Source: Sphingobacterium faecium (lineage in GTDB: Bacteria > Bacteroidota > Bacteroidia > Sphingobacteriales > Sphingobacteriaceae). Taken from it: a stretch of 64,000 nt of DNA. Below, one piece after another: positions 45,435 through 55,700 of the stretch (positions are counted from its first letter, which is position 1; each line of letters starts with the position of its first letter). The stretch is taken from assembly GCF_003054045.1 (NCBI RefSeq), contig NZ_QBKH01000004.1:62001-126000 (forward strand). The letters are read 5' to 3'. The position numbers and the translations under genes are program-made. Below the pieces are notes generated by a model. The model did not search any database and was not told where the DNA came from. It saw only the letters and a list, made by a program, of their open reading frames with translations.

Positions 45435-46261
45435 TATTTTTTCCTTCTCTCAATGATGTAACGATTCGATGTTTTCTTCTTGTCGCGTGTTTTGAAGCCT
45501 TTAGCTAAAACACCTGTGCGTGAACGAGGCTGACCTCCTGAGGTACGACCCTCACCACCACCCATAGGGTGATCGACAGGGTTCATAGCTACACCACGAA
45601 CTCTTGGACGACGTCCTAACCAACGGTTACGACCAGCCTTACCTAACACTTCGATTCTTCTATCGTGGTTAGATACTGAACCGATTGTAGCTACGCAAGT
45701 CAATAAGATCATACGTGTCTCACTTGAAGGTAATTTGATAATAGCATATTTACCATCACGAGCAGACAATTGTGCATATGTACCAGCCGAACGAGCGATT
45801 GAACCACCTTGACCAGGGTTCAATTCGATGTTATGGATGATAGAACCCAATGGAATGTTTGCTAATGGAATAGTATTACCTACTTCAGGGGCAACTTTTT
45901 CTCCTGCTACTACAGTCATTCCAACTTTTAAACCAGCTGGAGCGATGATATAACGTTTCTCACCATCAGCATAATGCAATAATGCAATACGTGCCGTACG
46001 GTTTGGATCGTATTCAATTGTAGCTACTGTTGCAGGGATATCTTTTTTATCGCGTTTGAAATCTATTAATCGGTATACTTTCTTGTGTCCCCCACCGATA
46101 TAACGCATAGTCATTTTACCGGATTTATTACGACCGCCCGATCTTTTGTTGCTTCCAACTACTAATGATTTTTCAGGAACATTAGTTGTTACGTCAGAAT
46201 AGTCAGCGCCTACTCTGAAACGAGTACCAGGGGTTACCGGTTTGAATCTTTTAACTGCCAT
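45434..46261 (-). CDS. rplB: 50S ribosomal protein L2
   Basis: 275 residues: [40 protein letters not shown], and the C-terminal signature [19 protein letters not shown]. The sequence has HPM where E. coli has HPH, the form I expect in Bacteroidota. It is needed for subunit joining and peptidyl-transferase organisation. Confidence 0.97.
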   Translation of the reverse strand: MAVKRFKPVTPGTRFRVGADYSDVTTNVPEKSLVVGSNKRSGGRNKSGKMTMRYIGGGHKKVYRLIDFKRDKKDIPATVATIEYDPNRTARIALLHYADGEKRYIIAPAGLKVGMTVVAGEKVAPEVGNTIPLANIPLGSIIHNIELNPGQGGSIARSAGTYAQLSARDGKYAIIKLPSSETRMILLTCVATIGSVSNHDRRIEVLGKAGRNRWLGRRPRVRGVAMNPVDHPMGGGEGRTSGGQPRSRTGVLAKGFKTRDKKKTSNRYIIERRKK

Positions 46262-46267
46262 CTCTAA

Positions 46268-46558
46268 TTATATAGTACTGTAAAAGTCAATAGTTTCGCC
46301 GTCTTTAATTGTAATGACAGCTTTTTTATACTTAGGAGCTCTACCAGAAACAAAACCTGCTTTTGTGTAACGGCTCTTTGCCTTACCTGCTACTACTGCA
46401 GTATTAACCGCAAGAACAGTAACACCAAACATAGCCTCAACAGCTGTTTTGATCTGAATTTTGTTAGCTCTGTGATCTACTTTGAAAGCATAACGGTTTA
46501 ATTTTTCCGTTAAAAATGAAGCTTTCTCAGTTAAGATAGGTTTTTTAATAATGTCCAT
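46268..46558 (-). CDS. rplW: 50S ribosomal protein L23
   Basis: 96 residues: MDIIKKPILTEKASFLTEKL, YAFKVDHRANKIQIKTAVEA, GRAPKYKKAVITIKDG. It is the docking site at the tunnel exit for trigger factor and SRP. It is 1 nt after rplD. Confidence 0.97.
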   Translation of the reverse strand: MDIIKKPILTEKASFLTEKLNRYAFKVDHRANKIQIKTAVEAMFGVTVLAVNTAVVAGKAKSRYTKAGFVSGRAPKYKKAVITIKDGETIDFYSTI

Positions 46559-46559
46559 A

Positions 46560-47189
46560 TTACTTAGCTAATGCCTCCTCCAAAGTTTTAAGAGAACCTG
46601 TAGTGAACAATAATTTAGTAGCATTCAATACATCATATGTATTCAATTGATCTACTGTAATTACTTTTGCTTTCTTCAAGTTTCTGCTTGATAAATAAAC
46701 GTTGTTATCTTGCGCTTGTAAAACCAATAAAGTTTTCTCATCTGCTACATTTAAAGCATTTACGAAAGCAACATAATTTTTAGTTCCGATTGAGTCAAAT
46801 TTAACTTCATCTAATACTAAAACATTGTTGTCAACAGCTTTATAGCTTAACGCTGATTTACGTGCCAATTGTTTCAATTTTTTATTCAATTTGAAAGAAT
46901 AGTCACGAGGTTGAGGACCGAATACACGACCACCACCATTAAACAATGGAGATTTGATAGAACCCGCACGAGCACCACCAGTACCTTTTTGTTTGTGTAA
47001 TTTACGAGTTGATCCCGCGATTTCATTACGTTGTTTAGATTTGTGAGTTCCTTGGCGTTGATTCGCTAAGTATTGCTTCACGTCCAAATAGATCGCATGA
47101 TCGTTAGGCTCTAACCCAAATACCGACTCAGGAAGTTGCACCTTGGCACCTGTTTCTTTACCTGATAAATTTAAAACTTTAACTTCCAT
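46560..47189 (-). CDS. rplD: 50S ribosomal protein L4
   Basis: 209 residues. The tunnel loop region has AGSTRKLHKQKGTGGARAGS and FGPQPRDYSFKLNKKLKQLA. In E. coli L4 represses its own S10 operon, partly by attenuation in the leader. The leader in front of rplC here could serve a similar purpose. It is 3 nt after rplC. Confidence 0.97.
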   Translation of the reverse strand: MEVKVLNLSGKETGAKVQLPESVFGLEPNDHAIYLDVKQYLANQRQGTHKSKQRNEIAGSTRKLHKQKGTGGARAGSIKSPLFNGGGRVFGPQPRDYSFKLNKKLKQLARKSALSYKAVDNNVLVLDEVKFDSIGTKNYVAFVNALNVADEKTLLVLQAQDNNVYLSSRNLKKAKVITVDQLNTYDVLNATKLLFTTGSLKTLEEALAK

Positions 47190-47192
47190 TTC

Positions 47193-47810
47193 CTATTTGT
47201 CTACAACTACATAAGAACCTTTAGCTCCTGGGATGGAACCACTAACAACGATTAGGTTTTGATCAGCATAAACTTTCAAAACTTGTAAGTTTTGAACTTT
47301 AATTCTATCACCCCCCATACGACCCGCCATACGCATACCTTTAAATACACGTGAAGGCCAAGAAGCCGCACCAATTGAACCTGGAGCACGTAATCTGTTG
47401 TGCTGACCGTGAGTCGCACCACCTACACCACCAAATCCATGACGTTTCATTACACCTTGAAAACCTTTACCTTTAGAAGTACCGACTACGTCAACATACT
47501 CCCCCTCTTCAAAAAGTGTAACGTCAACTACGTCACCAAGTTGTTTTGCATCTGGGAAAGTTTTAAACTCAACCAGCTTACGCTTAGGCGTTGTATTTGC
47601 TTTTGCAAAGTGCCCTTTTAAAGAATTCGTTGTGTTCTTTTCTTTAGCTTCATCGAAGCCAAGTTGAACAGCAGCGTAGCCATCTTTCTCTTCCGTACGT
47701 ATATGCGTAACCACGCACGGACCAGCTTGAATAACAGTACAAGGAATGTTTTTTCCCTCTGCATCAAACAGGCTTGTCATTCCTACTTTTTTTCCAATAA
47801 TACCTGACAT
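47193..47810 (-). CDS. rplC: 50S ribosomal protein L3
   Basis: 205 residues: [39 protein letters not shown], and the central loop [20 protein letters not shown] reaching towards the peptidyl-transferase centre. It is the first gene of the cluster. The rpsJ gene (S10) that normally precedes it is not present in the 398 nt before the next gene. Confidence 0.97.
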   Translation of the reverse strand: MSGIIGKKVGMTSLFDAEGKNIPCTVIQAGPCVVTHIRTEEKDGYAAVQLGFDEAKEKNTTNSLKGHFAKANTTPKRKLVEFKTFPDAKQLGDVVDVTLFEEGEYVDVVGTSKGKGFQGVMKRHGFGGVGGATHGQHNRLRAPGSIGAASWPSRVFKGMRMAGRMGGDRIKVQNLQVLKVYADQNLIVVSGSIPGAKGSYVVVDK

Positions 47811-47831
47811 GTTGTAAATTAATTAATTAAA

Positions 47832-47886
47832 AGTCCATCGAAGCAGTAGGGCTTCGCTCAAGACGTATTTCTCCCAATAAGGGACT
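47832..47886 (-). promoter_or_regulatory. Structured 5' leader of the ribosomal cluster
   Basis: From the predicted start site to rplC, an outer pairing AGTCC/GGACT (47832-47836 with 47882-47886) encloses a perfect inner stem CGAAGC/GCTTCG (47839-47844 with 47851-47856). A competing stem TCCC/GGGA (47872-47875 with 47881-47884) uses part of the outer arm, so two alternative folds are possible. This suggests autogenous control by a ribosomal protein, which is inference. Confidence 0.45.
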
Positions 47887-47887
47887 G

Positions 47888-47918
47888 CAAAAGTAAGAAG
47901 AATTTTCTAAGTATCAAA
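47888..47918 (-). promoter_or_regulatory. Predicted main promoter of the ribosomal cluster
   Basis: On the minus strand TTTG (47915-47918) and TACTTTTG (47888-47895) are separated by 19 nt, a full match to the Bacteroidota TTTG-N19-TAnnTTTG promoter. The start site is near 47881, leaving a leader of about 70 nt before the rplC ATG. Confidence 0.7.
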
Positions 47919-48143
47919 TTATTAGCGCATTATTTTTTTATTTTTTTATCCCGATCAAGAAAATAAAAAAATAACCGATTGAATTATTAAAAATTAATCG
48001 AATAGCAGACAACTCATGGATACGATAAACATATAACTTAATTCACCTTTTCTATCCTTAAAAAATCAAACGATGAAATATAAACCAAATGTAATACCGG
48101 CTTACTCATAAATAATAAATACCAATTTACAACAACCTAATAA
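47919..48143. other. Intergenic stretch between ribosomal cluster and PUL
   Basis: About 225 nt of AT-rich sequence without an ORF, RNA gene or repeat that I can support. It marks the boundary between housekeeping genes and the accessory polysaccharide locus. Confidence 0.5.
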
Positions 48144-48183
48144 CAAAAAAACCTATACCTAGTTGATAAAGTTAGGTATAGGT
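48144..48183 (-). terminator. Terminator of the susCD operon
   Basis: A ten-base-pair perfect stem (48151-48160 with 48174-48183) is followed on the minus strand by T7. It lies 26 nt after the GH88 stop codon, closing the transcript that starts at susC. Confidence 0.85.
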
Positions 48184-48208
48184 CTTTTAATGCGAATTTA
48201 CAGTCAAT

Positions 48209-49483
48209 TTAAATTTTTATGATAGGATCCCCATCCAATAATCGTTTATATCGAACTAAAGCTTCTACATAATAGTAGTCCGCATATGTCAAAGGAACAT
48301 CGACCTCCGTCTCATGTGGAATGGACCCTACACTATGTTTTAAGATATACCCCCCCGCTTCCTTATAGTCTGCTTTATAAGGTTTAGAAGACAATGATCG
48401 CAACATCTGCTCCGCTTTGACGATATATAATTGACTCTCCCCGCCATCGGTATATTGCGCAAGTTCCAACAATGCAGAAGCCATGACTGCGGCAGTTGAC
48501 ACATCACGCAAATCTTTCTGATTGTAATATTTACTAGAAGTCGTTAATTTATTTTGATCCATATCCCAATAAGGAATCAGATCTTGAGGTAAATTGGGAT
48601 GATTCAAATAAAACTTTGCAATATTTCTTGCCTGCTGTAAATATTTTTGATCATTCGTTTCCCTAAACATCATAGTATAACCATACAAGCCCCAAGCCTG
48701 ACCTCTGGACCAAGCTGATTTATCAAAAGCACCTTGTGCAGTCTTCCTAGATATAATACTTCCGTCCGTACTATTATAATCAACCACATGATAAGAACTA
48801 TAATCTTTTCTGTAATGATTGACCATGGTTGCATCAGCATGTTTAATTGCGATGTCAGCATAACTGGAATTTCCAGTCATCTTAGATACTTCCATTAAAA
48901 ACTCCAAATTCATCATATTATCTATAATAACGGGATATGTCCAAGATTGCCCATCCCAGTTTTTACCCCCATCCCATGAACGAATAGTCTTTGTAGCATC
49001 CTTATAACGTGTCGCCAATGAGGCAGCACCTGTACTCAGTACATATTTATAGGAAGTAGAATCACTTGTCAACCGTAGTGCATTTCCAAAGCTGCAGTAA
49101 AGCATAAAACCCAGATCATGCGTACCTTTATTATTCTTTTCTTTCTCCAAATATTTCAATTTTCTTTTGGCCTCATCTAATAATTTCGGATCCTTTGAAT
49201 ACTCATAAAGGTACAATACAGTACCTGGATAAAATCCAGAACACCACCAGCTAGACCCCCAATTCACATATTTACCATTTTGGAAAGTCGTAGGAATATC
49301 AGCTTCTTTTACAGAAGAAGCGAGATAACTAATCTGTTTCTTTGCATCTTCCAGGTTTTGATTCACAAAAGCTTGATCAAGGGTTAGCCTATCCTTCACC
49401 AACTTTCTTTTACCTTGGCACGAAGCTCCCTGAAGAGCAAATCCTATTATTCCAAACAGGATTAAATAATTTCTCAAGTTCAT
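48209..49483 (-). CDS. Glycoside hydrolase family 88, unsaturated glucuronyl hydrolase, lipoprotein
   Basis: A 424-residue (alpha/alpha)6-barrel enzyme. It hydrates and removes the 4,5-unsaturated uronic acid left at the non-reducing end of oligosaccharides by polysaccharide lyases. The two catalytic acids are visible: Asp123 in GTHDLGFMLYCSFG and Asp188 in PVIIDNMMNLE. The signal peptide ends in a lipobox with Cys22 (GASC), so it is membrane-anchored. It is the last gene of the susC-susD-DUF2264-GH88 operon, 23 nt after the DUF2264 gene. A close paralogue lies at 61.1-62.4 kb. Confidence 0.92.
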   Translation of the reverse strand: MNLRNYLILFGIIGFALQGASCQGKRKLVKDRLTLDQAFVNQNLEDAKKQISYLASSVKEADIPTTFQNGKYVNWGSSWWCSGFYPGTVLYLYEYSKDPKLLDEAKRKLKYLEKEKNNKGTHDLGFMLYCSFGNALRLTSDSTSYKYVLSTGAASLATRYKDATKTIRSWDGGKNWDGQSWTYPVIIDNMMNLEFLMEVSKMTGNSSYADIAIKHADATMVNHYRKDYSSYHVVDYNSTDGSIISRKTAQGAFDKSAWSRGQAWGLYGYTMMFRETNDQKYLQQARNIAKFYLNHPNLPQDLIPYWDMDQNKLTTSSKYYNQKDLRDVSTAAVMASALLELAQYTDGGESQLYIVKAEQMLRSLSSKPYKADYKEAGGYILKHSVGSIPHETEVDVPLTYADYYYVEALVRYKRLLDGDPIIKI

Positions 49484-49506
49484 TTAAAAAGTAATTTTTG
49501 AGGTTT

Positions 49507-50775
49507 TTAATAATTTACATAATAATCTTTTGGAAACTGTTCGGCATCCCAGCATTTCTGCGAAGTCCATTTTTCAGGATTACAAGTCCAAAATTCATCA
49601 TTAGCCGGTAGCCCAAGAGGAAGAAAGGACAAAGAGGCTACATACATAGAACCAGCATTCGTATAGTAATCTGCCAAATTCTGTTGCAAATCGCCTACCA
49701 CCCCCATACGAAGCCATCCTGAAGGTGAAAAAGTCTTATCAATATAAATATTTCTCAATACTGCTGTTAGAGCTGCACGTACTTGTCCCTTAGAAATATC
49801 CTCCGGCAATCTATTTTCAAGAGCCACCGCAGCCAAAGGCTGAAAAGCTGCATTCTTATAAGTTGAAGATCGACCAACAACCATATAATAACCTTCTGGA
49901 GAAATCATACGTTCCAGATGATGTGCATAACGTTGCATTCTTTTATAAGCCCGATCAAACATTTCTTTATATCTCTTATCTACGCTTACATGATGACGCA
50001 AGGCTTCCACCAGCATATTATGGATCACATAACCATTATAATGATCAAAACTAAAGTGAGCGCCATCGCTGTACCAACCATCACCCACATACCATTCTGT
50101 ATCAAACTTGTTTACAGCATAATCTATTTTCTCTCTTGCGCACTCCTCCCCGATATCATATAAAAACGTTTCCGTCATTGCCGCAAATAAAAGCCAATTA
50201 CTTTCATTTGGTTTAATTTTACGCAAAAGTTTAAATTCTTCTACAACTCGACTTTTAGTAAGGGGATCTAAAGGTTCCCATAGTGCAACAGGAGCACGCA
50301 GAAAAGCTAGAGCTAAATGAGCTGCATCAACCAAAGTTTGCGAAGACGGACCACGCCAGGTAAAATAATCTGGAGATCTAGGATCTACTCCATGTTTTAT
50401 TCCCAATAAAGCCTGCTCTCTGAATTTTTTACGCACCCTCCCCTCATCCGTTCCATCATCAGGTAAAGCCAACCAAGGGGCCATACCTGCTAATAATCGA
50501 CCAAAAGCCTCTAGATAACCCACACCAGGATCACGCTTATCAAAAGTCGGACTGACCTCCATCGGCATATTTCTTCGCCATTGCTCCTTACTGATATTGG
50601 TTAATATCGGCGATGCCATCTTAATTAGTATGGCTACCCAATAAGCACGGTCATTTTCCTGTCCAAAACAATGCCGTCCCTTTTGATGACCAGCCTCTAC
50701 TTGCATGGGTACAGAAGTCGACAAGGTCCCTAATCCAATTCCACCTAAAAGCTTCAATAACAACCTTCTTTTCAT
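49507..50775 (-). CDS. DUF2264 protein, probable glycosidase, possible Tat substrate
   Basis: 422 residues. The DUF2264 pattern is clear: LEAFGRLLAGMAPWLALPDD, a KHGVDPRSPDYFTWRGPSSQ segment, NNWLLFAAMTE-like NESNWLLFAAMTE, and WYVGDGWYSDGAHFSFDHYN with Asp and His residues likely to lie in the active site. Some DUF2264 members have been placed in a CAZy glycosidase family with beta-glucuronidase activity (GH154, from memory). The N-terminus MKRRLLLKLLGGIGLG has an RRxxLK twin-arginine-like signal, hinting at Tat export of a folded protein. It lies between susD and GH88. Confidence 0.8.
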   Translation of the reverse strand: MKRRLLLKLLGGIGLGTLSTSVPMQVEAGHQKGRHCFGQENDRAYWVAILIKMASPILTNISKEQWRRNMPMEVSPTFDKRDPGVGYLEAFGRLLAGMAPWLALPDDGTDEGRVRKKFREQALLGIKHGVDPRSPDYFTWRGPSSQTLVDAAHLALAFLRAPVALWEPLDPLTKSRVVEEFKLLRKIKPNESNWLLFAAMTETFLYDIGEECAREKIDYAVNKFDTEWYVGDGWYSDGAHFSFDHYNGYVIHNMLVEALRHHVSVDKRYKEMFDRAYKRMQRYAHHLERMISPEGYYMVVGRSSTYKNAAFQPLAAVALENRLPEDISKGQVRAALTAVLRNIYIDKTFSPSGWLRMGVVGDLQQNLADYYTNAGSMYVASLSFLPLGLPANDEFWTCNPEKWTSQKCWDAEQFPKDYYVNY

Positions 50776-50867
50776 TTTTTTTATATCTATCTATGTGCAC
50801 TAGATGTGCTTATTTATTAATCTAAAAGTCTAAAAATCATATTTTTGCATTAAAAAAGCAATCTTAA

Positions 50868-50908
50868 AAAGATCAACCGACTTGTCAAACGATTGCACAG
50901 ACGGTTGA
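50868..50908 (-). terminator. Weak terminator-like hairpin after susD
   Basis: A seven-base-pair stem (50873-50879 with 50902-50908) with a long loop is followed on the minus strand by T5. It could reduce readthrough from susCD into the enzyme genes, giving more SusCD than enzyme. Confidence 0.4.
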
Positions 50909-50942
50909 TATCAAAATCTTTACAGAATAATCAAAATTTAAC

Positions 50943-52694
50943 TTAATTATCCCAACCAGGATTTTGAGTAAGATTTGTATTTCTCTCCCTTTCTAACTGT
51001 GGTACAGGCCAAGTAAATAAATGGTCTCCCCCCCAAGTGTATGGTGAATTCACTCTACCCCAAACTTCTTTAATACCATTTCCCGCATAAAAAGACGTCT
51101 CTTTAAGAGTTTTCCAACGCAGTTCATCAAAATAGATAACACCCTCGCACATTAATTCACGACGTCGTTCATCACGAATTTCCTTACGCAAATCATCTTC
51201 ACCGATACCTAAACTAATAGGCTGCACATTCGCACGAGTACGCACCTCATTGGCTTTTATAACGGCCTCTCCAGACTTATGCAATTCATTCAGAGCCTCT
51301 GCCCATAACAATAATATATCGGCATAACGAATCACGATATAATCATAAGCTCCAGCCTCTCTGTTAGGAATACCAGGATTTGCACCCGTATAGACAAATT
51401 TTCGAGGATAGTAATAAAAATTTGGAACAATGTCCGTACGCAAATCAAATACACCTCCAAACTCTTGACGATATGGCCATCTCGAAGTAAACACCTGATC
51501 AGTTGCACCATTAGCACCCACAAAAGTCGAATACGGCAAAATAACATTGCTTGACAGCCTAGGATCTCGATCAACATAAGCAGCCATGACACGTTGCTCA
51601 TTGCTCGTAGGAAGGTACAAAGACATATCTAAACCCTTTTTCGTCATATTAGCTATTTCCGTAGCTGTTAAATTATTTCTTAAGAAAAATACCTCACGTT
51701 TTACGGGATCCATAGCATTATAACCCGGAATATAATCGTTCCAATTAAATGGTGAACCGTCCTTCTTTTGATAGCGGTCTACCGCATCAGGGTGCACTAA
51801 GAACGTATTCCAATTAGAACCAAATGCAGATCTAGACCCAAATCTAAATTGATAATTTGACCCATAACCTGGTAAAGCAATATTCTGAATACTGAATATA
51901 ATTTCAGGACTTTTCTCATTTTCACCTTTAAATAAATTCTCATAATTTCCGAAAAGAGTATGTCCAAGATCCTTCACTTTTTGAAAATCATCTATAGCTT
52001 TTTGCCATTCTTTTCTGTACATATAGACTTTTCCACGGAGAGCATAAGCAGCAGATTTTGAAATTCTTCCAAAATTTGCATTTGCAGCTTCATATCGATT
52101 TGGAAGATTAGTTTCGTTAATACAATCAGTCAAATCCTGTACGATCAAATTCCACACCTCATCTTCTGTATTTCTGGGCTTATCTACCTTATTCCATTCA
52201 ATCGGTTCCGTATAAATTGGAACACCTTGATATAGTTGATTTAAACGATAGTAATAAAAAGCACGCAAAAATTTCACTTCCGCAAGCAACCGTGATTTTT
52301 TAACCTCCTCAGTTGGAGAAATATTTGTCAATCCATAGACTGCATCATTAGCTCGATGAATCCCCTCATAAAGATTCTGCCATTCGGAAGAAAATATTCC
52401 AGAGGACGCTGTTGCAGTACCATTCATTAAAACCGAATTATCTCTTCCCTGCAACGTAACATATGTATCATATTCATACAGCATCTGTCCATTACGCAAG
52501 TTTTGATATACACCCGTTACACCTTGATCAGTTAGGTTGTCCGTTAACCACATATTATTGGTTAATACCTGTGTTTTTGGTACCGTGTCCAAGAGATCCT
52601 TATCGCAAGAAGATACCGATAGTGCTGTCGCCAAGCTAGCAACAAGCATTAATTTTTTATTCCAAAATGTATATTTTATATTTTTATTTTTCAT
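50943..52694 (-). CDS. SusD/RagB-family outer-membrane glycan-binding lipoprotein
   Basis: About 583 residues from the ATG at 52694 (MKNKNIKYTFWNKK), which starts 13 nt after the susC stop. An upstream ATG at 52718 overlaps susC and is less likely. The signal peptide ends in a lipobox (SVSSC). The TPR-like N-terminal half includes LRAFYYYRLNQLYQGVPIY, and the SusD tail has the C-terminal IRDERRRELMCEGVIYFDEL block typical of the family. It caps the SusC channel on the cell surface and binds the glycan. Confidence 0.93.
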   Translation of the reverse strand: MKNKNIKYTFWNKKLMLVASLATALSVSSCDKDLLDTVPKTQVLTNNMWLTDNLTDQGVTGVYQNLRNGQMLYEYDTYVTLQGRDNSVLMNGTATASSGIFSSEWQNLYEGIHRANDAVYGLTNISPTEEVKKSRLLAEVKFLRAFYYYRLNQLYQGVPIYTEPIEWNKVDKPRNTEDEVWNLIVQDLTDCINETNLPNRYEAANANFGRISKSAAYALRGKVYMYRKEWQKAIDDFQKVKDLGHTLFGNYENLFKGENEKSPEIIFSIQNIALPGYGSNYQFRFGSRSAFGSNWNTFLVHPDAVDRYQKKDGSPFNWNDYIPGYNAMDPVKREVFFLRNNLTATEIANMTKKGLDMSLYLPTSNEQRVMAAYVDRDPRLSSNVILPYSTFVGANGATDQVFTSRWPYRQEFGGVFDLRTDIVPNFYYYPRKFVYTGANPGIPNREAGAYDYIVIRYADILLLWAEALNELHKSGEAVIKANEVRTRANVQPISLGIGEDDLRKEIRDERRRELMCEGVIYFDELRWKTLKETSFYAGNGIKEVWGRVNSPYTWGGDHLFTWPVPQLERERNTNLTQNPGWDN

Positions 52695-52707
52695 GATCAG
52701 TCTATTT

Positions 52708-55700
52708 TTAGAATCCAAAATTTAAACCAAATGCATACTGTTTCATTGTTGGGTATTCAGCACCTGCTCCCACTTCAGGATCTAATCCAGGGAAATTGGT
52801 AAACATCAACAAATTCTCTCCAGAAAAGAATATTCTTAAATTTCTAACCTTAAATTTCTCCGTGAGCTTCTTATCAAACGTATACCCGATTTGCAGATTT
52901 CTCAACTTAAAGAAATTCGATTCGTACAACCAATAATCACTAGACTGATTATTAATATTTTCTGCAGAGGTACCATATTTCAACCTTGGAAAATATCCAT
53001 TTTGATTTGTACGCGGATCATCAGGACTATTTGGATTATAGAAGTAGTGATCGTCAGCAATTCGTGTCGTCACCTGATTTCCAGAAATCAAGACATTGTT
53101 ATTATACCCATGATCATTCCAGTAATACTGCGCACCAGACTCTCCTGCCCAAATCATAGACATATCCAATCCCTTATACGAAAAGCCAAGACTAATACCG
53201 TAAATATATTTTGGATTGACAGAAGTACCGGTAAAATATTGATCCGCAGTATTTCCATATACACCATCTTGATTAAGATCCGAATAAATTAGATCTCCAT
53301 AATATAGAGCAGTACTACCGTAAACATCACTGATTTTCTGACTCGAGTTTAAGAAGGAATAACCAGCAGCCTTCATCGCTTTTGCCCATTCATAGTCTCC
53401 CTCAGTACGAATCATTCCAGTCGTTGGACCTCCATGAATATTAACAGAACCATCCGCATTAAAATAAGAGCCATCCCCTTTATAGACTTTACGCAAATAA
53501 AATTCATTTAATTGACTTCCTTCAAGAATACGGTTGAGCCCCCCGCTAGAAACATCTCCTAAGTTTGTTTGCCAAGTCATTTTTCCTGTACCATCATCAA
53601 CAAATCCTTCTTTCAACTGACCTTCAAATTTGATTACCTTATTCTTATTATAAGAAAAATTACCCCCTATATTATATCTGAAATCTCCAATCTGATCACG
53701 CCAATTTAAATTAAACTCAACACCTGTATTACGCATTGCAGCTTGATTAAAAAAAGGAGGAGTCGTCGTACCCGCAGTAATTGGAACCTCTGCAGCACGA
53801 ATAATATTAGACGTCTTACGGTCATACACATTTAATTCTACAGATGCACGGCGTTTTAAGGTCGCAAATTCTAATCCGATCTCTTTGTTTTCAGCTTCCT
53901 CCCACTGCAATAAATCATTGCCAAAACGAGACAACTGCAAACCATTCATTTGTGTACCATTGAAAGAGTAACCAACCAGTCCGTAGACACCGTGCCAACC
54001 GTATACATTAAGACCATCTCCCCCATCATTCCCCAATTTACCCCATGATCCACGAATTTTCACATCCTGTATGTAAGGATTCACAGCAGCCATAAAAGAT
54101 TCTTTTGACAGCATATAACCCAAAGAAAAAGAAGGAAAAGTTCCATATTTTCGATTACGGCCAAACTTCGAAGCACCGTCTCTACGAAGACTAAACTCAG
54201 CCAAATATTTAGAGTCATAATCATAGTTCACACGACCAAAGAAGGAACGCATAGAATTATCTGATTCATCTCCTCCGATAGATGACATTTCAGTTCCTGT
54301 ACCAATATTAGTAATGGTTTCATCAATCAAACCTTTCTTAGAAGCGCTGAATCCCGAATCATTATAATAAAATTCGTTATGTCCAATTAACGCACCGATT
54401 GTATGCTTGCCTATTTCCGTATTATAGCGCAAAACATTATCAAAAGATTTTCTATAAATTTTCCCATAGGATTGACTTGTTGTCAGCTGTGAAGGCACAG
54501 TTGGAGTAACCACCATATTCAGGGTAGAAAAATCATATCGAGCTGAAGGATTTTGATATCCGGTAATCTCATCAAAACGCGACTGATAATTAAATTTGGT
54601 TTCAAATGTTAAACCTTTCCAAAGTTTAAGATTAGCGAAAAATGTAGAATTCAATCGAGTTCGCTCATTACTCCCTTTATAATCATACAGATACAACAAA
54701 ATATTATTTAATTGTGAAGACTCTCCTGAACTTAAAACGGCTCCCCCAAACTTGTCTTCATACTTAGGGTAGATACCCGGAGTTGTTTGACGCAAAAAAT
54801 TGTAAAGATTAGCATCAGAAGCCAATGAACGATGTTCATTAACAACGAACGTTTGTGTTCCTACAGTCAAGAAATCGGTTACATCAGTTTCCAAGTTAAC
54901 ACGTCCTTCATAGCGCTTCATTCCTGTATTGTACATGATACCGGGATTATCTTGAATTCTTCCAGATAAATTAAAACGAATTTTCTCACTTCCTCCCAGT
55001 ACACTCACATTATGATTCTTCAACCAGCCATCTTCATAGATCCAGTCCCCCCAATTGGTATTAGGATAAGCAACATAATTAGGTAAACCAGAAGGAGCTA
55101 AACCATTTGGGTCCGCATTGGCTGCAGTCCATGCATCAATTGCAGACTGTGTATACTGTCCAGTAGTACCAATATTTGCAGCTGCTTCATTAAATAAATT
55201 CATGTGACGCACATAATCATTAACAAATACAGGCTTAGCACTGGGTGAGGTCCTTGAAAATAATCCCGAATAATTGATCTGCGGGCCTTGTCCAGCTTTA
55301 CCTTTTTTAGTTGTTATCAAGATAACCCCATTTGCAGCACGTGCACCATATATTGCTGCAGATGATGCATCCTTCAAAACAGAAATACTTTCAATATCTT
55401 CGGGATTTACCGCATCCATTACACCTTGTATCCCATCAATGATAACTAGTGCGTCATTATTATTCATAGTTCCTACCCCGCGTACTCGAATAGTAGCACC
55501 ATCACTTCCCGGTTTGCCATTTCCTACTTTTACCTGAACTCCTGCTGCTAAACCCGAGAGTGCAGAGGAAACATTAGTAACTGCACGATTTTCCAGTTGT
55601 TTAGCATCAATAGTTGATATGGATCCCAGTAATTTAGCCTTTTTCTGCGTTCCATAACCCACGACGACAACTTCATCAATAGCAGCATTTCCGTCAGCTA

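Noticed and set aside
42000..47700. Plus-strand ORFs of 60-117 codons inside ribosomal genes (for example 43074-43427 and 47400-47621)
   Set aside because: They lie antisense to conserved ribosomal genes, have no family match, and follow from the codon bias of the genes opposite.
52891..53292. 133-codon plus-strand ORF inside susC
   Set aside because: Antisense to a well-conserved stretch of the barrel. Its composition (many Ile, Arg and Thr) is that of a shadow frame.
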